DNA of 64,000 bases from Calamus simplicifolius. Its lineage: Eukaryota; Streptophyta; Magnoliopsida; Arecales; Arecaceae. Location of the stretch: positions 2,353,990 to 2,417,989 of the forward strand of contig UESW01003900.1 in NCBI GenBank assembly GCA_900491605.1. The letters are read 5' to 3'. The translations under genes were made by a program, and so were the position numbers. The notes under the pieces were generated by a model. The model was not told the origin of the DNA. It ran no database searches and worked only from the letters and a program-made list of their open reading frames with translations. Of the stretch, positions 34,380-46,047 are shown one piece after another (within the stretch, counting starts at the first letter, position 1; each line of letters starts with the position of its first letter).

Positions 34380-35015
34380 AGGCCCTAAAAGAAGGGCCCA
34401 AGCTTTGATCAGAATCCATAGGTCTTAATTTTTAGTCCTAAGCTCAACTCTAAACTTCTTAAACCAAGCTGAAAACTCTCTTGAGCTTTGAGGGACGTTT
34501 ATTTTAAGTTCTGAAACCATGAGGATGGTAATCTTCTTTCCACATGGCTAACCAACTCTATGAAAGCAAGGTTCTAGAATTGATGCTAAAGATTAGATGT
34601 GACACTAGTAAAATAAGTTTAAATTCTGAGCCTTCAGAAAATATTTTGTCGTTTCCTAATATAAATTTCTTGTGAACCAAAACTAGGTTTTATTTCTATT
34701 CTGAGAAATCTTTACCAAGTTAGCAAACTAATTAATATGTTGTTTGGAATTAGTTTCAATTTTTATTTTCAAAAATGCAAAATATTTTTTATTTTTTGAA
34801 AATATAAACACATTTGGTATAATCAATTATTGTTAAATACAAATATAATGATGATTGTAGATGAAATGATAATGATGAAGTTGCTGGTGGTGGCAGCGAT
34901 ATGGTAGAAGTAGAGATGATAGCCGTAATAGAAATGGTTGGGATATTAGTTATATAGTCAAGGTAATAATTATGGTAGCAATAATGTGGTGGAGGTGGTG
35001 ATGGTAGTAATGAAG
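34380..35015. other. AT-rich spacer
   Basis: No gene or repeat recognised. Confidence 0.5.
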
Positions 35016-35358
35016 TGTTAAAGTTTAGTAGATGAAGAACAGTGGAATTTTTCATTGGAGAAATATCTTGGGCTTTCACCCTTTGTTACCTATGATCAGA
35101 TTAGCGCAGCGGTAAGGCGGTTGCCCTTATTTCTTATTATTTATTCATTCAACCCTAGAAACCAGGATTTACATACATGCCCAAATGGGTTTGGTTCAGA
35201 CTCAATAAAAACTCACATGAATTAACTCAATGAGATTAAAATAATCCTTAAGCCCATGTACATCCATGACTTGATTTAATTTCAATCCTTGGACCCACAC
35301 CCAGCCTAATACAAGTTAGCCCAACCTAAGCATTGATAGCACCACACCAGGTCCAATA
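35016..35358 (-). repeat. Copia 3' LTR
   Basis: In element orientation it begins TATTGGACC (usual TGTTGG, first G lost) and ends CTACTAAACTTTAACA, similar to the CTACTAAATCTCA just before the primer site. It contains, on the plus strand, TAGCGCAGCGG, which looks like an RNA polymerase III A box. Confidence 0.55.
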
Positions 35359-37290
35359 ATCTCCATCTTGGTGCTTCAAGGCTTCAGCACGTCCGTCGTA
35401 TCCATCAGCTGTCCCATGGAAGAACTATGGTAATGCATCTGTTAGGTTCTCCTTAGTATGTACCTTCATCAGCTCCACCTCACTATAGTCGATGCCTTCT
35501 TTCTGAGAGTATCTTTTGGCCATTAGTCTTGCCTTGTATCTGATATTCCCTTGCTCTGAAGGCCCTTTCTTATGCTGATAAATCCATTTGCAACCAATGG
35601 ATTTCTTTCCTTGTGGCAACTGGACCAACTGTCACATGTCGTTCTTGTGGAAAGACTACATCTCCTCTGCTATAGCCTAAGCCCACCTATCTTTATCTTG
35701 GCTCTCCACAGCCTCCCATAGGTATAAGGGTCTCCATTCACTATCACCAGGGCATATAACATTGAATCTTCAAAGCCATATCGAACTGATGGTCACACGT
35801 TCCTTCTGGGCCTGTGCCGTACGCTCCCAATATCAGTCCCTTGCCCAGTTGTATTCTGCTAAACTTTCTGATTTCTGACTCCTCTATCAGTCCTCTCCAC
35901 TGAATCTCAAATCCTTCTGGTCCACTAGCAAAAAGCACAACTGTGTAGGAGGTCATCTGACTAGTGTTGCCTTATTATACCTCTTACGGCTCCTGCTGTG
36001 CATCTGTGACATCTTTCCTCTGAAGGATTAAGCTCTCATCAAAGGTCACATTCCTACTGATGATAACCTTCTTCTCTAAAGGGTTTCACAGCCGATACCC
36101 CTTGATTCCACGTAGGTAGCCCAGAAACATCATCTTCTTTGACCTGGCATCCAGCTTGCTCTGTTCTCCAGCACCAACATGCACATATATCGTGCATCCA
36201 AACATCATGAGATGGTTCAGGTTTGTCTTTCCTTCAGACTACATCTTCTTTGGAATGCTTCCATCCAACCTGATGTGTAGTGACCGGTTGACCAAGTAGC
36301 TAGCTGCATCTACTGCGTTAACTCAGAACATATTTGAAAGCCCTGCCTGCAGCCTCAAGCATTTTTCTTTTTCCAATAGTGTTATTCATTCTCTCAGCCA
36401 CCCCATTCTATTGAGGAGTTTTCATCACTGAAAAGTGCCTTTTCATACCCCACTCTCACAAAAACTCTGGAACTCCTTGCTAGTGTATTATCCGCCATTA
36501 TCTGACCTCAGACACTTCACACTCCTTCCCTGCTCCTTCTCCACCTTAGCCTTTCAAATTTTGAACTTGATGAAGACCTCTGATTTCTCCTTCATGAAGT
36601 AGATCCATAACTTCCTTGAGAAATCCTCTATTAGGGTTAAAAAGTATCTAGCTTCATTCCTTACAGAAACTAGGGTTGGTCCCTAGACATCTATGTGTAC
36701 TAGCTCTAGGGGTTCTACACTCCTAGTTGTGCTAACTAAAAATTGCACTCTCCTCTGCTTCACCATCTGACATGGCCCACAGATCTTTATATCTCCACCA
36801 CTCACGTCTAGAAGTAGCCCTCTCTTTCTCAGTTCTTTCATCTCCCTCTCTCCCATATAGCCAAGGCGGTAATGTCACATCCTATATACATCCCGAGGAT
36901 CCTGTTTCTAGTTACTGCCTTAGATTTTTTTATCACCACAAAGCCCTTCATTTTGTATAGGTTGTTCTCCAGCCTTCTCCCTCTCATCACCACTATAGCT
37001 CCATTGAAGATGTTTAGAACTCCACTCCTAGCATGACTGCTAAAGCTGTATTCAGTCTGCTCTAGGTGCCTCAGTGACACCAAATTCTTCTTAAGTTCTG
37101 GGGCATGCTTCACGCTGGTAAAAGTGCACACTATGCCATCAAACATCCTCACCTTTACTGTGCTAATCCCTACCACCTTGCAAGGGTGATCATCTCTAAG
37201 AGTCACACTCCCCTGATCAACCTCTGTGTAAGTGCTAAACCATGACTGGTTGGAAGTGCAAGATGAGAACAGGCTGAATCCATGGTCTAC
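35359..37290 (-). pseudogene. pol: Copia pol remnant with RT deleted
   Basis: From high to low coordinates: pre-integrase region (SVKHAPELKKNLVSL, about 37100), integrase with RSDNGG then a stop in place of glutamate (36481-36520), NRMGWLRE-like and LEKEKCLRLQAG-like stretches (36330-36420), and RT start (GKKSIGCKWIYQHK, YKARLMAKRYSQKEGIDY). The latter joins directly to the polyprotein end (VELMKVHTKENLTDALP) at about 35470. Nearly all of RT and RNase H are missing. Confidence 0.78.
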
Positions 37291-37379
37291 ATCTCCGTGT
37301 TGTGCCTGTGACCATCTGTTACCACCAAGAGATCATCCTCCACCTCCTCGTCTGCAACTATACTCACAGATTTGGATTC

Positions 37380-38130
37380 TCTCTTTTCTTCCTTTTGATT
37401 TTTTCACTTAGGACAATCCCTCTTGAAATATCCTACCTCACTATACTTGTAGCATTTAGCCTCCCTTTTGTCTTTCCTGCACTTTGACCATCCCCTAGGC
37501 TTACTTCTGTCCGTGCCTCTGGCTAACCTTTTTCCCACTGATATAGACCCTTCTGTGGAATAGCTTTCTTAATCATTTTCTTTTTCTATTCATTCGTCCG
37601 AAGCACCGAGATAATATCTTCATAAAACAATTTCTCCTTTCCGTAGAGCAGTATCGTGACCAATGAGTCATATGATGTGGGCAGTGAACACAAAAGTAGA
37701 AGTGCCTTGTCTTTCTCATCTATCTTGACCCTGACATTCAATAATTCATTGCTCATCTGGTCAAACACCTGGATGTGGTCGAACACATCTCTACCTTCTG
37801 TCATCAAAGACTATAGAGGCACTTCTTCAACATCAACTTGTTGCATATGTTTTTCCCCATGTAAAGGGTGTGCAACTTCATCTAAAGTCCCTTCGGGGTC
37901 TTCTCCTTCAGCACTAAATAAAGGGTTGAATCTGTTAGACATCCTCTGATCACTGTACATGCTCTCTTCTTCATCGACATCCACTGTTTGTCTATCATCC
38001 CATTTGGCCTTTTCTCTAAAGCTAGATCTAAACTTTGCTGAACAAGAAGGTCCTTTATCCGAACTTTCCATATGAAAAAACTTTTCTTTCCATCAAACTT
38101 CTCAAAATCTATTTTTATACTACTACTCAT
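37380..38130 (-). pseudogene. gag: Copia gag (broken)
   Basis: Starts MSSSIKIDFEKFDGKKSFF at 38130, with WKVRIKDLL, LYLVLKEKTPKGL, then DKALLLLCSLPTSYDSLV and ILLYGKE in another frame. The zinc knuckle near 37410-37450 reads CYKYSEVGYFKRDC, with the second Cys and the His replaced. Confidence 0.8.
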
Positions 38131-38290
38131 GGCTAGATCTCAACTAAAAATAGTACAAAAAATTTCAAAAAATTGAAAGATACCTTGATAAGTCCTTGCT
38201 AAAATTTTCAGCCATTTGAAGATCTCTAAATTCTTCCTTCCTGAACCAGGCTCTGATACCAACTATTGAGATTTAGTAGATAATGTTAGT

Positions 38291-39534
38291 CTTAGTGGTA
38301 AAAAAAAAATGAGTTTCTTAATTTTGAAAATATTGGAAAGGTTTCTTATTTTCATCTTTTCTAAATATATTAAATAAAAGATTTATAAATAAAAATCATA
38401 ATATCAAATATATTTTAGCCCTCATTTTATTTTTAAAAATAAAATAATAAAAATATAAATTTTGAAATAAAATTATTTTCAAAAAAAATCTTGAATTTTG
38501 GCTTAGTTTGACATTAACTCTTTCCATTCACTTTTTTTTCATTGAAAAGTAGAAATAGAATATCTCAAAGGGAGGACCTAGCTTACAAATCTCTTAAATA
38601 CCACCTTTTTTTCTCTTTTTCTTTCTTTTATTTTCTCTCTTTTTTGAAGTTTCGGAGAAATGAATCAATTGAAAGCTAAAAAAGCATCTCCCCCTTCTTT
38701 TTCCAACTTTCTTCCCATCAGCTCTCCTCAGACCCTTTCCTGAGTCGAGCACAAGAACATCTCCAAAAAAACCATTGAACTATAGGATAAGAGACTCTAT
38801 GAACCAATCATTGATGATCAACTATTAATCATTCGTCAGCTATAGAAAAAACTTTATATAGGCAGCAAATTCAGAGGTTATTTTCTCCCCATTTCTGCAC
38901 GTACTTGCCATGTTTGCTCCTTTGTCTACAAAGCAAGGCATTCAATAGGACAAAGGAGAGAAAAGGAAGAGAAAAATTCTAATGTCAATCATCACCATTT
39001 TTTTTTCCATTTTATCATGTTCCCTATTTTTCACCTTTCATGAATGGCTGACATTTATTGAAAGTTAAAAACAAAGAGAACATGACTCTCCATGGTGAAT
39101 ACCACAGCATATTCCAATATTTCATTTCCACCTCTTAAACAATACACTTGATTAGCTTTGGCCATGTGGCTAGTATTTAATAAGTTTTATTTTTTGATTC
39201 ATATTCATTAAATGTGACTATAATTTTACATTTATTATTAATTTATAATGATTATTTTTCTATAAAACTATGCTCGACTCCCTGCCACTCTGCCTCATCC
39301 ATACTCAGGATCATAAAGTTTCTCCCAAGTTTATCCAATGAATCTTTTCAAGAGGATGCATGTACTCATTTTGATAGCTTTTCTTGTCTTTGTAATGGCG
39401 TGCTCTAGTGGAGAATGTAAGGTTAGAATTCTTACATTTTGTAACACCTTAAGCCTATCTGATGGCTCAATTAATTCTGTTAGCAGACCAAAATCATATG
39501 GTCCAAAAACTGGAGTGAAAGTTAATAGATAGCA
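38291..39534. other. AT-rich spacer between copia and element C
   Basis: No gene recognised. Pyrimidine-rich patches near 38600-38720 only. Confidence 0.5.
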
Positions 39535-40959
39535 AATGAAGTCCCGAGACGGCCTCGGCCTGACTCCATTTCCTCCAGCAGCCTCGGTGGTCTCGGACTC
39601 GGCGCGTGGGGGGCTGCTTGTTGGTGTCTGCTCGAGGGGCGGACTTGCTGCCCCTGACGGTCCCTCACCCCAACTCCTTGTCGCCTCGGTGGGGGCTTGT
39701 CTGCTGGGAGCAGGGGGCTCCTCTGCTATCGCCGGCTCCTCCGTGGCCGGCTCCTCCACTATCGCCGGCTCCTCCGTGGTCGGCTCCTCTGTCGTTGCCC
39801 CCTCGGCCACCGCCTTTCTGGCGGGGTATCGGCCGTCAGATCAATCTCCGGGGCGGCCAGAGGTTCTTGCGGTGCAGGCGGTTCAGACACTCTCATTGTC
39901 GGACGTTTCGGGGCCGGTGTTTGCTGCCCCTTGCTCGGCCCCTCCTGTGCCCTCTCTTGGCGGCGACCCTCATGAGCCTACGGGTCTGGACCTTCATGGC
40001 TGTACAGTATCAGTTGGGGTTAGAAAAAAAATGAAAAAATGAACGAAACAGGAAGACTTTGACTAAGTATGAAGGAGACTTACCACGGTGGGAGATGAGA
40101 CCCACCGACTGGAGGTTTTCTTCTATTAGAAGCAGGTTGTATCGAGGGATGTCGGTAATCAACAACTGCCCCAACGCTTCATTGTCTCCAGGTAGGACGG
40201 TGGAATTCATGTTACCTCGGAGGTCGGGGTCCCCCCACCAGGGCTTAACATGGTCCAGATTGGCAATGAAAAATCGGGATTTCCATCCCTTAACGGAGGT
40301 AGGAAAAAGAAGCTTTAGGACTCGGTCGGGTTGGGGCTGGAACAACCACCAACTTTTCTGGGCCCGAAGGATGTAGAAAGAGCGAAAGAGGGAGACTCGG
40401 GGGGTAATGTGGAGGTGATGACAGAGGACGACGAAGGCACTAACGATCCGAAGGAGTTTGGGACCAGTTGAGAAGGGGTCAAGGAGTAATAGTCAAGGAG
40501 GCTAATGAAAAAAGGAGGAAAGGGTAGGCGGAGGCCCACTCTCAGGGAAATTTCATAAACGGCCACTCAGCCGGGTCAAGAAGAAATCACTCTATCATCG
40601 GGAGTTGGAAGATAGAGCCCGACATCCCGAGGGATTTGGTAACGGGTCCGGATGTTCGCCAAATCCTGGCCTGTTACCGTGGAGGCAACCCCCTCCGGGG
40701 AGTCCGCCCCCACCCTCGAGGAGGTGCCGACCTCCGTCCGGCGTCTCCTCGATAGGGCGCTGCTAGTCGCCGCCGAGCGTCTTCCTGCGGGAGCCTCACC
40801 AGCGATCCGTCGCCGAGCCAGAGGGACGCGGTCCTCCGAATCAGAGGACCACTCAAGAGGAGGTGAAGGAGAGGGGAGGAGAGAGGGTGAAGCTCGAAGC
40901 CTCTTGGAAGAAGGATGATCCTCTGAATCGTCTTCCGAGGTCCAGGACTGAAAAATCAT
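39535..40959 (-). pseudogene. Element C antisense gene, 3' truncated
   Basis: Starts MIFQSWTSEDDSEDH at 40959 with a Ser/Arg-rich head. The Transposase_28-like domain follows: DLANIRTRYQIPRDV, PTPDDRVIS, two stops, YEISLRVGLRLPFPPF, LTPSQLVPNSF, a frame change near 40450, then GWKSRFFIAN and LLLIEENLQSVGLISHR. Intron 1 is 40083-40000 (GTAAGT...TGTACAG, 84 nt, phase 1), followed by AMKVQTRRLMRV. The linker has repeats of EEPA. The coiled coil is lost at the truncation. Confidence 0.75.
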
Positions 40960-41531
40960 TGTTGGAAGAAGGAATAGAGAGGTCTAGAAGAGACGAAGAG
41001 CTGACCTGAGGAAGAAAATGGCATGTGCAAGCTCTCAGGATGCAGGGAAGGCCAGGAGGCAAAGAATCAGAGGATCAAAGAAAGAAGACAACGATGGCAG
41101 GAGCAGTGTGGCCAGATTCAACCCTCCACCCGAGTTTTATTCAGTTTCGAATTATCCCGCCTTGTCTCGTCAGCCATGTGGACTCCCATCATAGGATGGG
41201 CTGCCTCGGTGATCGCTCGGTGCGTGATACGATCTGCCTCCGGCCAATGATGGGACGCTGCTAATGTTATCGTTATGATGAGAAATGATGGCGCGACTTT
41301 TCTCATGGACTCGAAGGATCAACCTTGCCTTGAGGACGATCGCCGCAGATCGAGTGGACGGTAGTGGCCGCCCTTTCACATTCCCCATGATTCTCGTATA
41401 AAGTCATTGCAGCGCCCAGAGACATGTGTCCGGGGGCGGTTCGCAAAGGACGGGGATCAGCCACTTGGGAGGTGATACCCCTTTCGCCTTGCTGGGGTGG
41501 GCCCACTCCGTCTCAGGGGTGAGGGGGCATC

Positions 41532-42559
41532 TGATATGGCTGATCCAACGTCGTCAGAATAAACGGTAACGGCGACTAACGGAGGCTCTCTCGGTCTCCT
41601 GAGCCCCCCTTGGTATCGTACTTCGAGCCACAGCTCCTGGGCTCTATGAATAGTATCTCAACTCCCGAGACCCCCTCGGTCTCAGGCTGCATGAACAGTG
41701 CTCGGCCTCAGTTCTAATCTTGGCCTCGAGCCACAGCTCCCAGGCTCTATGAACAGTATCTCAACCCCCAAGACCCCCTCGGTCTCGAGCTGCATGAACA
41801 GTGCTCGGCCTCGAGTTCCAGTCTCGGCCTCGAGCCACAGCTCCCGGGTTCTATGAACAGTATCTCAACCCCCGAGACCCCCTCGGTCTCGAGCTGCATG
41901 AACAATGCTCGATACGTGGTCTGGCCCTTAAGCCTAGCAACCTACAGCCTTGGGCCATCTGGCATGCCCACGTGGTCCGCCGCACATCCGTAGCAGCGTG
42001 TAGCCAAACCTCATAACGGTATATGGTCCATCATGTGTCCGCGATTGTGCATGACCATACCCTATTACAGCGTACGGATCACATCTGCCTGCAACTGTGC
42101 GCGGTCACATCCGGCAACGGCGCGCACTAGGTATGACCATAGACGCCAGACACCTGTGAAGCCGTACTGACAGGTGACGCAGGTCACCTCCGACATGCAC
42201 AGTGATGGTACAACCTGTCACTGTCAGCCTCATCTTTTTGTCCGTTATTGGACGAGATACCTTGAAATCAGCAATCTTTCGGAACGAAAGGGTGTATCTT
42301 CGAACAGGTATAAAAGCGCACACTTTCACTGTAAGTAGGGATCCAAGAACTCTGGTTTTTCTAGCTTCTTCCTACTAGTTAAACCCTAACTTTTTAGCTT
42401 TCTTTTGCTAGTCAGTTCTTGTCTGTTCCCGAGTGACTAACTTGAGCATCGGAGGGTCCCCCACCGGAGCATCCGGTCTCCGGAAACTTTTCTTGCAGGA
42501 GTCCGGCGAGGAGGACGTCCGTTTCTCCGGCGTTTGAAGAAAGTGACTCGGCGTCAACA
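41532..42559 (+). repeat. Element C 3' LTR (1028 bp)
   Basis: TGATATGGC...GTCAACA. It contains about two and a half units of a 103-bp repeat (41640-41905) with CCGAGACCCCCTCGGTCTCG hairpins, a strong TATA box GGTATAAAAGCG (42307-42318) and the R/U5 motif (42438-42498). It is followed by atatg. Confidence 0.85.
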
Positions 42560-42856
42560 ATATGTGTCGTTATGACTAAAATGATTATGTCAGAATGAGT
42601 ATTATAAAAGGATACCATACTTTAGATATTTGAAATTATCCTTTATGAACTTGGTTTCATTTCAATGCAACTAAATGGATAAGAGTTTTGTGAAGTTTCC
42701 ATTAAAAATGGCTTTTAAATATATTAGCTAAATGTTGTTGCATCATTGGAGAGTTTGACCTTGGGTATTTGTGATATTTCTCTACAATCTAATGTTAGCA
42801 TTTTTCCTTGCAAATTTAGGTTTCAATTTGAAGAAGGATCAAATTTGATTTCACTA

Positions 42857-43695
42857 GGGCTACAAACAGGAGGTCAGATCAATTTATGCTATGCATCAAT
42901 GCAACATAATTTCATACATGGATCATGATTTTGTATTCGGGCTCAACTCATTTGCTAGTCGGGTTAGATCCATGAGAAGAATTTTAGACATATTATGCAT
43001 TTAGATTGGGTCAAAGTCAAGCATGATTTGGATCAAATTCAAAATATTCAGATTTAGGTTAGGATTAGGTTGAGTTGGATTTGCATTTGAGTCAAGCATG
43101 TGGCTATATTTTATAATTAAAATCTAAGAATTGATAAGAAAATATAGAATTAATAAAAAATAAAGAACACTAAAAATAGTCAACTTAAATTTAAATTTCA
43201 TAAAAAATTTAATTGCATCCAAGTAATCAATCATTTTTAGGTTTATAAATTATATATTTTTTTAAATATATATTGATATACTAAAGGCATAATAAATAAG
43301 TATTCACTTAAATAAATAATAAAATATGAATATTCTTAAGTGAAAATTGATGAGAGGAGATATAGTTGTCAAGATTAAAAAAAGGAATTAATTTCAATTA
43401 AAATTTATTTAATAAATTAGTAAATACTATTGGAGTAAAAAAAATCAAGCTTATGTAATTCAGGTTTATCGGTTAGGCCAATTTAGGCTTCAATTAAGTC
43501 TTTTTTTATTGATTCAAATTAAATTTGACTAATATATGGGTCAGGAAGGGTCAAGTTGAAAATATAAAACCTAGACCGAACCTAAAATTTATATCAAGTC
43601 TAATTTTTAAACCCGACTTAACCCAAGATCTTCAATTAAGGACTAGTTGGGTCAAATCATAGAGTCATGGGTGATCCGGCCCATTTGTAGCCTTA
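42857..43695. mobile_element. MULE-like MITE (839 bp)
   Basis: Flanked by a 10-bp direct repeat gatttcacta (42847-42856 and 43696-43705). The ends are inverted: GGGCTACAAACAGG at the left, and reverse complement AAGGCTACAAATGG at the right. A 9-10 bp target duplication points to the Mutator superfamily. There is no ORF; the interior is AT-rich with GGGTCA/TTGGGT motifs near both ends. Confidence 0.75.
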
Positions 43696-43705
43696 GATTT
43701 CACTA

Positions 43706-44748
43706 ATTAACTTAGTGCAAACATATAAATGGGATTTGATTATCTTTCTGGCTAACCACAAAGTAAGCAACTAATTAAAATTGCAAACTGTCATATTTTG
43801 ATTCCATCATCTTGTTAGAATTTTTTTTTCCATACCAAAGGTTACATACTTCCATTCATATTATAAATACAATTGATACGTACCATGATTAAAATGCAAC
43901 CAAATCAAGGTTGCATGATCCAGTTGAATAGACGAAAGAAATTTCTATGATATGCTCAAATTGAACTCCTTAAAAGAAAATTTGAAAGGTAAGAAAAGTG
44001 ATAAAATAAGGTTTAGGTTCCCTTTTCTTTCATGATCCCCAAATTGTCGTTAATGCCATGAGAAGAAAGTAGAGTTGATGCTCATTCATCTCACTCCCAC
44101 CATGGGTTTCTAGTGATGGAAAGTAAGTCTATACTCTTTACTTTTGCCTCCTCCATTCATGTCGCTTTCATCCTCCATTTTTTTAAGCCTTGACATATAT
44201 CCCCTCAATTTACACCAATGAGGTACTTCTAATTTGAGTATGAACTTTTTTCGAGCTAAAAAATGACAAGATACAAATTCTTTACTATACTATAGAGGAC
44301 CATAATTTATTTGAGTCATATTGTTTTCTTAGTTAGAAGAGGATGAACTTCTCTCTTTTTTATGCCAGTGAAGTCCAACCCAAATTCAAATGGTACTCCC
44401 TTAACAATTAGAAAAGGATATAAATTACAAAAAATAAAAATATTTTAAAATTTCCAAATTTTGGTAGAATATAGATCTTGACTCTTGTATCAACTCTGTT
44501 TTCGGTTGCATCACTAAATTTTTTCTATATTAGAATTTATGGCTTTCTAAAGTTTTGACACTCGATTAAGTCCTAAATACGACATCTGATTAAGTCCTAA
44601 ATATGGTAGATCTTACTCTTAAAGCTTCTTTAGTCATTCTCATGGTGGTCATAATACTCCATATCAAGTCTGATTATCCTCTAGAATCATTACAAATGAC
44701 ATTGAGGTTGAATTAGTTATTCTCCTATTTTCAAAGACCATAGCATTT
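43706..44748. other. AT-rich spacer
   Basis: No gene or repeat recognised. Confidence 0.5.
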
Positions 44749-44753
44749 AGGAT

Positions 44754-45961
44754 TGTTGAGGGGTAGAATCGTCATTGCATTGATAATCGTGTGAAGGGGC
44801 TAAGATCAGCCCCATTCCTCTGCCCGCTACGATATGCCCCCGAGGAACAAGCTAAACTAATGCGGTCCGTCAGGCCATGCAACCCCTGCAGCTCATTTTC
44901 CCCGAGTTCGACCTCTTCGAGCTCCCACAGCTCGACTTCCCCGAGCTTCCCGAAGCTCGGTTCCTACGAGCTCCCATAGCTCGACTTTCCCGGACTTCCT
45001 GAAGCTCGGTTCCTATGAGCTCCCATAGCTCGACTTTCCTGAGCTTCTGGAAACTCGGTTCCTATGAGCTCTCATAGCTCGACTTTCCCGAGCTTCCCGA
45101 AGCTCGGTTCCTATGAGCTCCCATAGCTCGGCTTCCCGAGCTACCTATATCCCGGCTTTCCTCGAGCTATCTATCTATAGCTCGACCTCTCCGAGCTCCC
45201 ATAGCTCGGCTTCCCCCGAGCCTCCCCTGGCTCGGCTTCCCCGAGCTATCTATAGCTCGACCTCTCCGAGCCTTTCATGGCTCGGTTTCCCCGAGCTTCC
45301 CATAGCTCGACCTCTTCGAACTCCCATAGCTCGGCTTCTCCCGAGCCTCCCATGGCTCGGCTTCTCCCTCACCTCCATGGAACCCGACACGGGAGGGCTA
45401 GACCTATCGTAACAGAACCCCAAACAGAAAATCATGTTGAGAAGTGGTCTAAGATCTAATATAGCTACCTGGGACCTACGCATCTATCAAATCTCAGGCC
45501 ATCAAAGAGCTCTCCCAGCCGTCGATCCCTCAACGAACAAGATACGGATCCCACCGGCCTTGCAATGGCCTGATTCGATTCATTCCCGTATCCTAACAAC
45601 CTTCGAACCTTCCAGAAGGCGCTCAAGATCCAGGTCATTGCCTACAAATACGGTACCCCCAGATCCTCTCAGGTATGTGCTCACTGCCCTTGGCTCACTC
45701 TCACTCTCACTCTCCTCCACTGCTCATCGACGCTCCCTTAGAGCTTCCGATCGGTCACCCCTGGAGAGACTCTCCGGAGAGATCCCTCTCCCCATTTTCT
45801 GTTGATCACCGATCCCCACTGACTTGAGCGTCGGAGGGTCTTCCGCGGAGGGCCACCCCCAATGCCTCTCGCGTGAGGACTTCTGTGCAGGTCCGCCCAG
45901 GAGGAAGCCCAAACCAGGAGATCGATCGCGCCCAAGTCGGAGGACGGATCCCGGCGACAAC
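44754..45961 (+). repeat. Element D 5' LTR (1208 bp)
   Basis: TGTTGAGGGGTA...GGCGACAACA. It contains a minisatellite of about 47 bp (44890-45375) built from GAGCTCCCATAGCTCG and CCCGAGCTTCCCGAAGCTCGG, with overlapping GAGCT/AGCTC palindromes. The R/U5 motif is at 45820-45890. Confidence 0.92.
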
Positions 45962-45964
45962 AGA

Positions 45965-45983
45965 TTGGCGGTAGAGGAAGGGC
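45965..45983 (+). other. Primer binding site of element D
   Basis: TGGCGGTAGAGGAAGGGCC, three bases after the LTR. Different from A and B, so another tRNA is used. Confidence 0.75.
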
Positions 45984-46047
45984 CTCAAGTCCCGTTAAAA
46001 CTTGAAAAAAGGAGACAAGGATCTCGATCTGGAGTAGAACCTCTCCA

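Larger units (their letters stand above)
35016..38290 (-). mobile_element. Decayed Ty1/copia retrotransposon
   Basis: Minus strand. The primer site TGGTATCAGAG (38251-38261) matches the initiator-methionine tRNA type usual in copia. Gag, protease/pre-integrase, integrase and a shortened RT-RNase H follow, then a polypurine-like AAGATGGAGAT and a 343-bp LTR (35016-35358). The 5' LTR is cut to roughly its last 25 bp (38267-38290). Stops and frameshifts occur throughout. Confidence 0.8.
39535..42559 (+). mobile_element. Element C: 3' fragment of a Tat-type retrotransposon
   Basis: Contains an antisense gene (minus strand), a polypurine tract GGGGTGAGGGGGCATC and one LTR (41532-42559) beginning TGATATGGCTGATCC, like element A. 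Everything 5' of the antisense gene's linker is missing; at about 39535 the sequence turns abruptly to AT-rich DNA. No matching 5' LTR or target duplication was found. Confidence 0.82.

Noticed and set aside
35095..35175. tRNA gene or SINE
   Set aside because: TAGCGCAGCGG fits a pol III A box, but no good B box or tRNA fold follows, and the site lies within the copia LTR.
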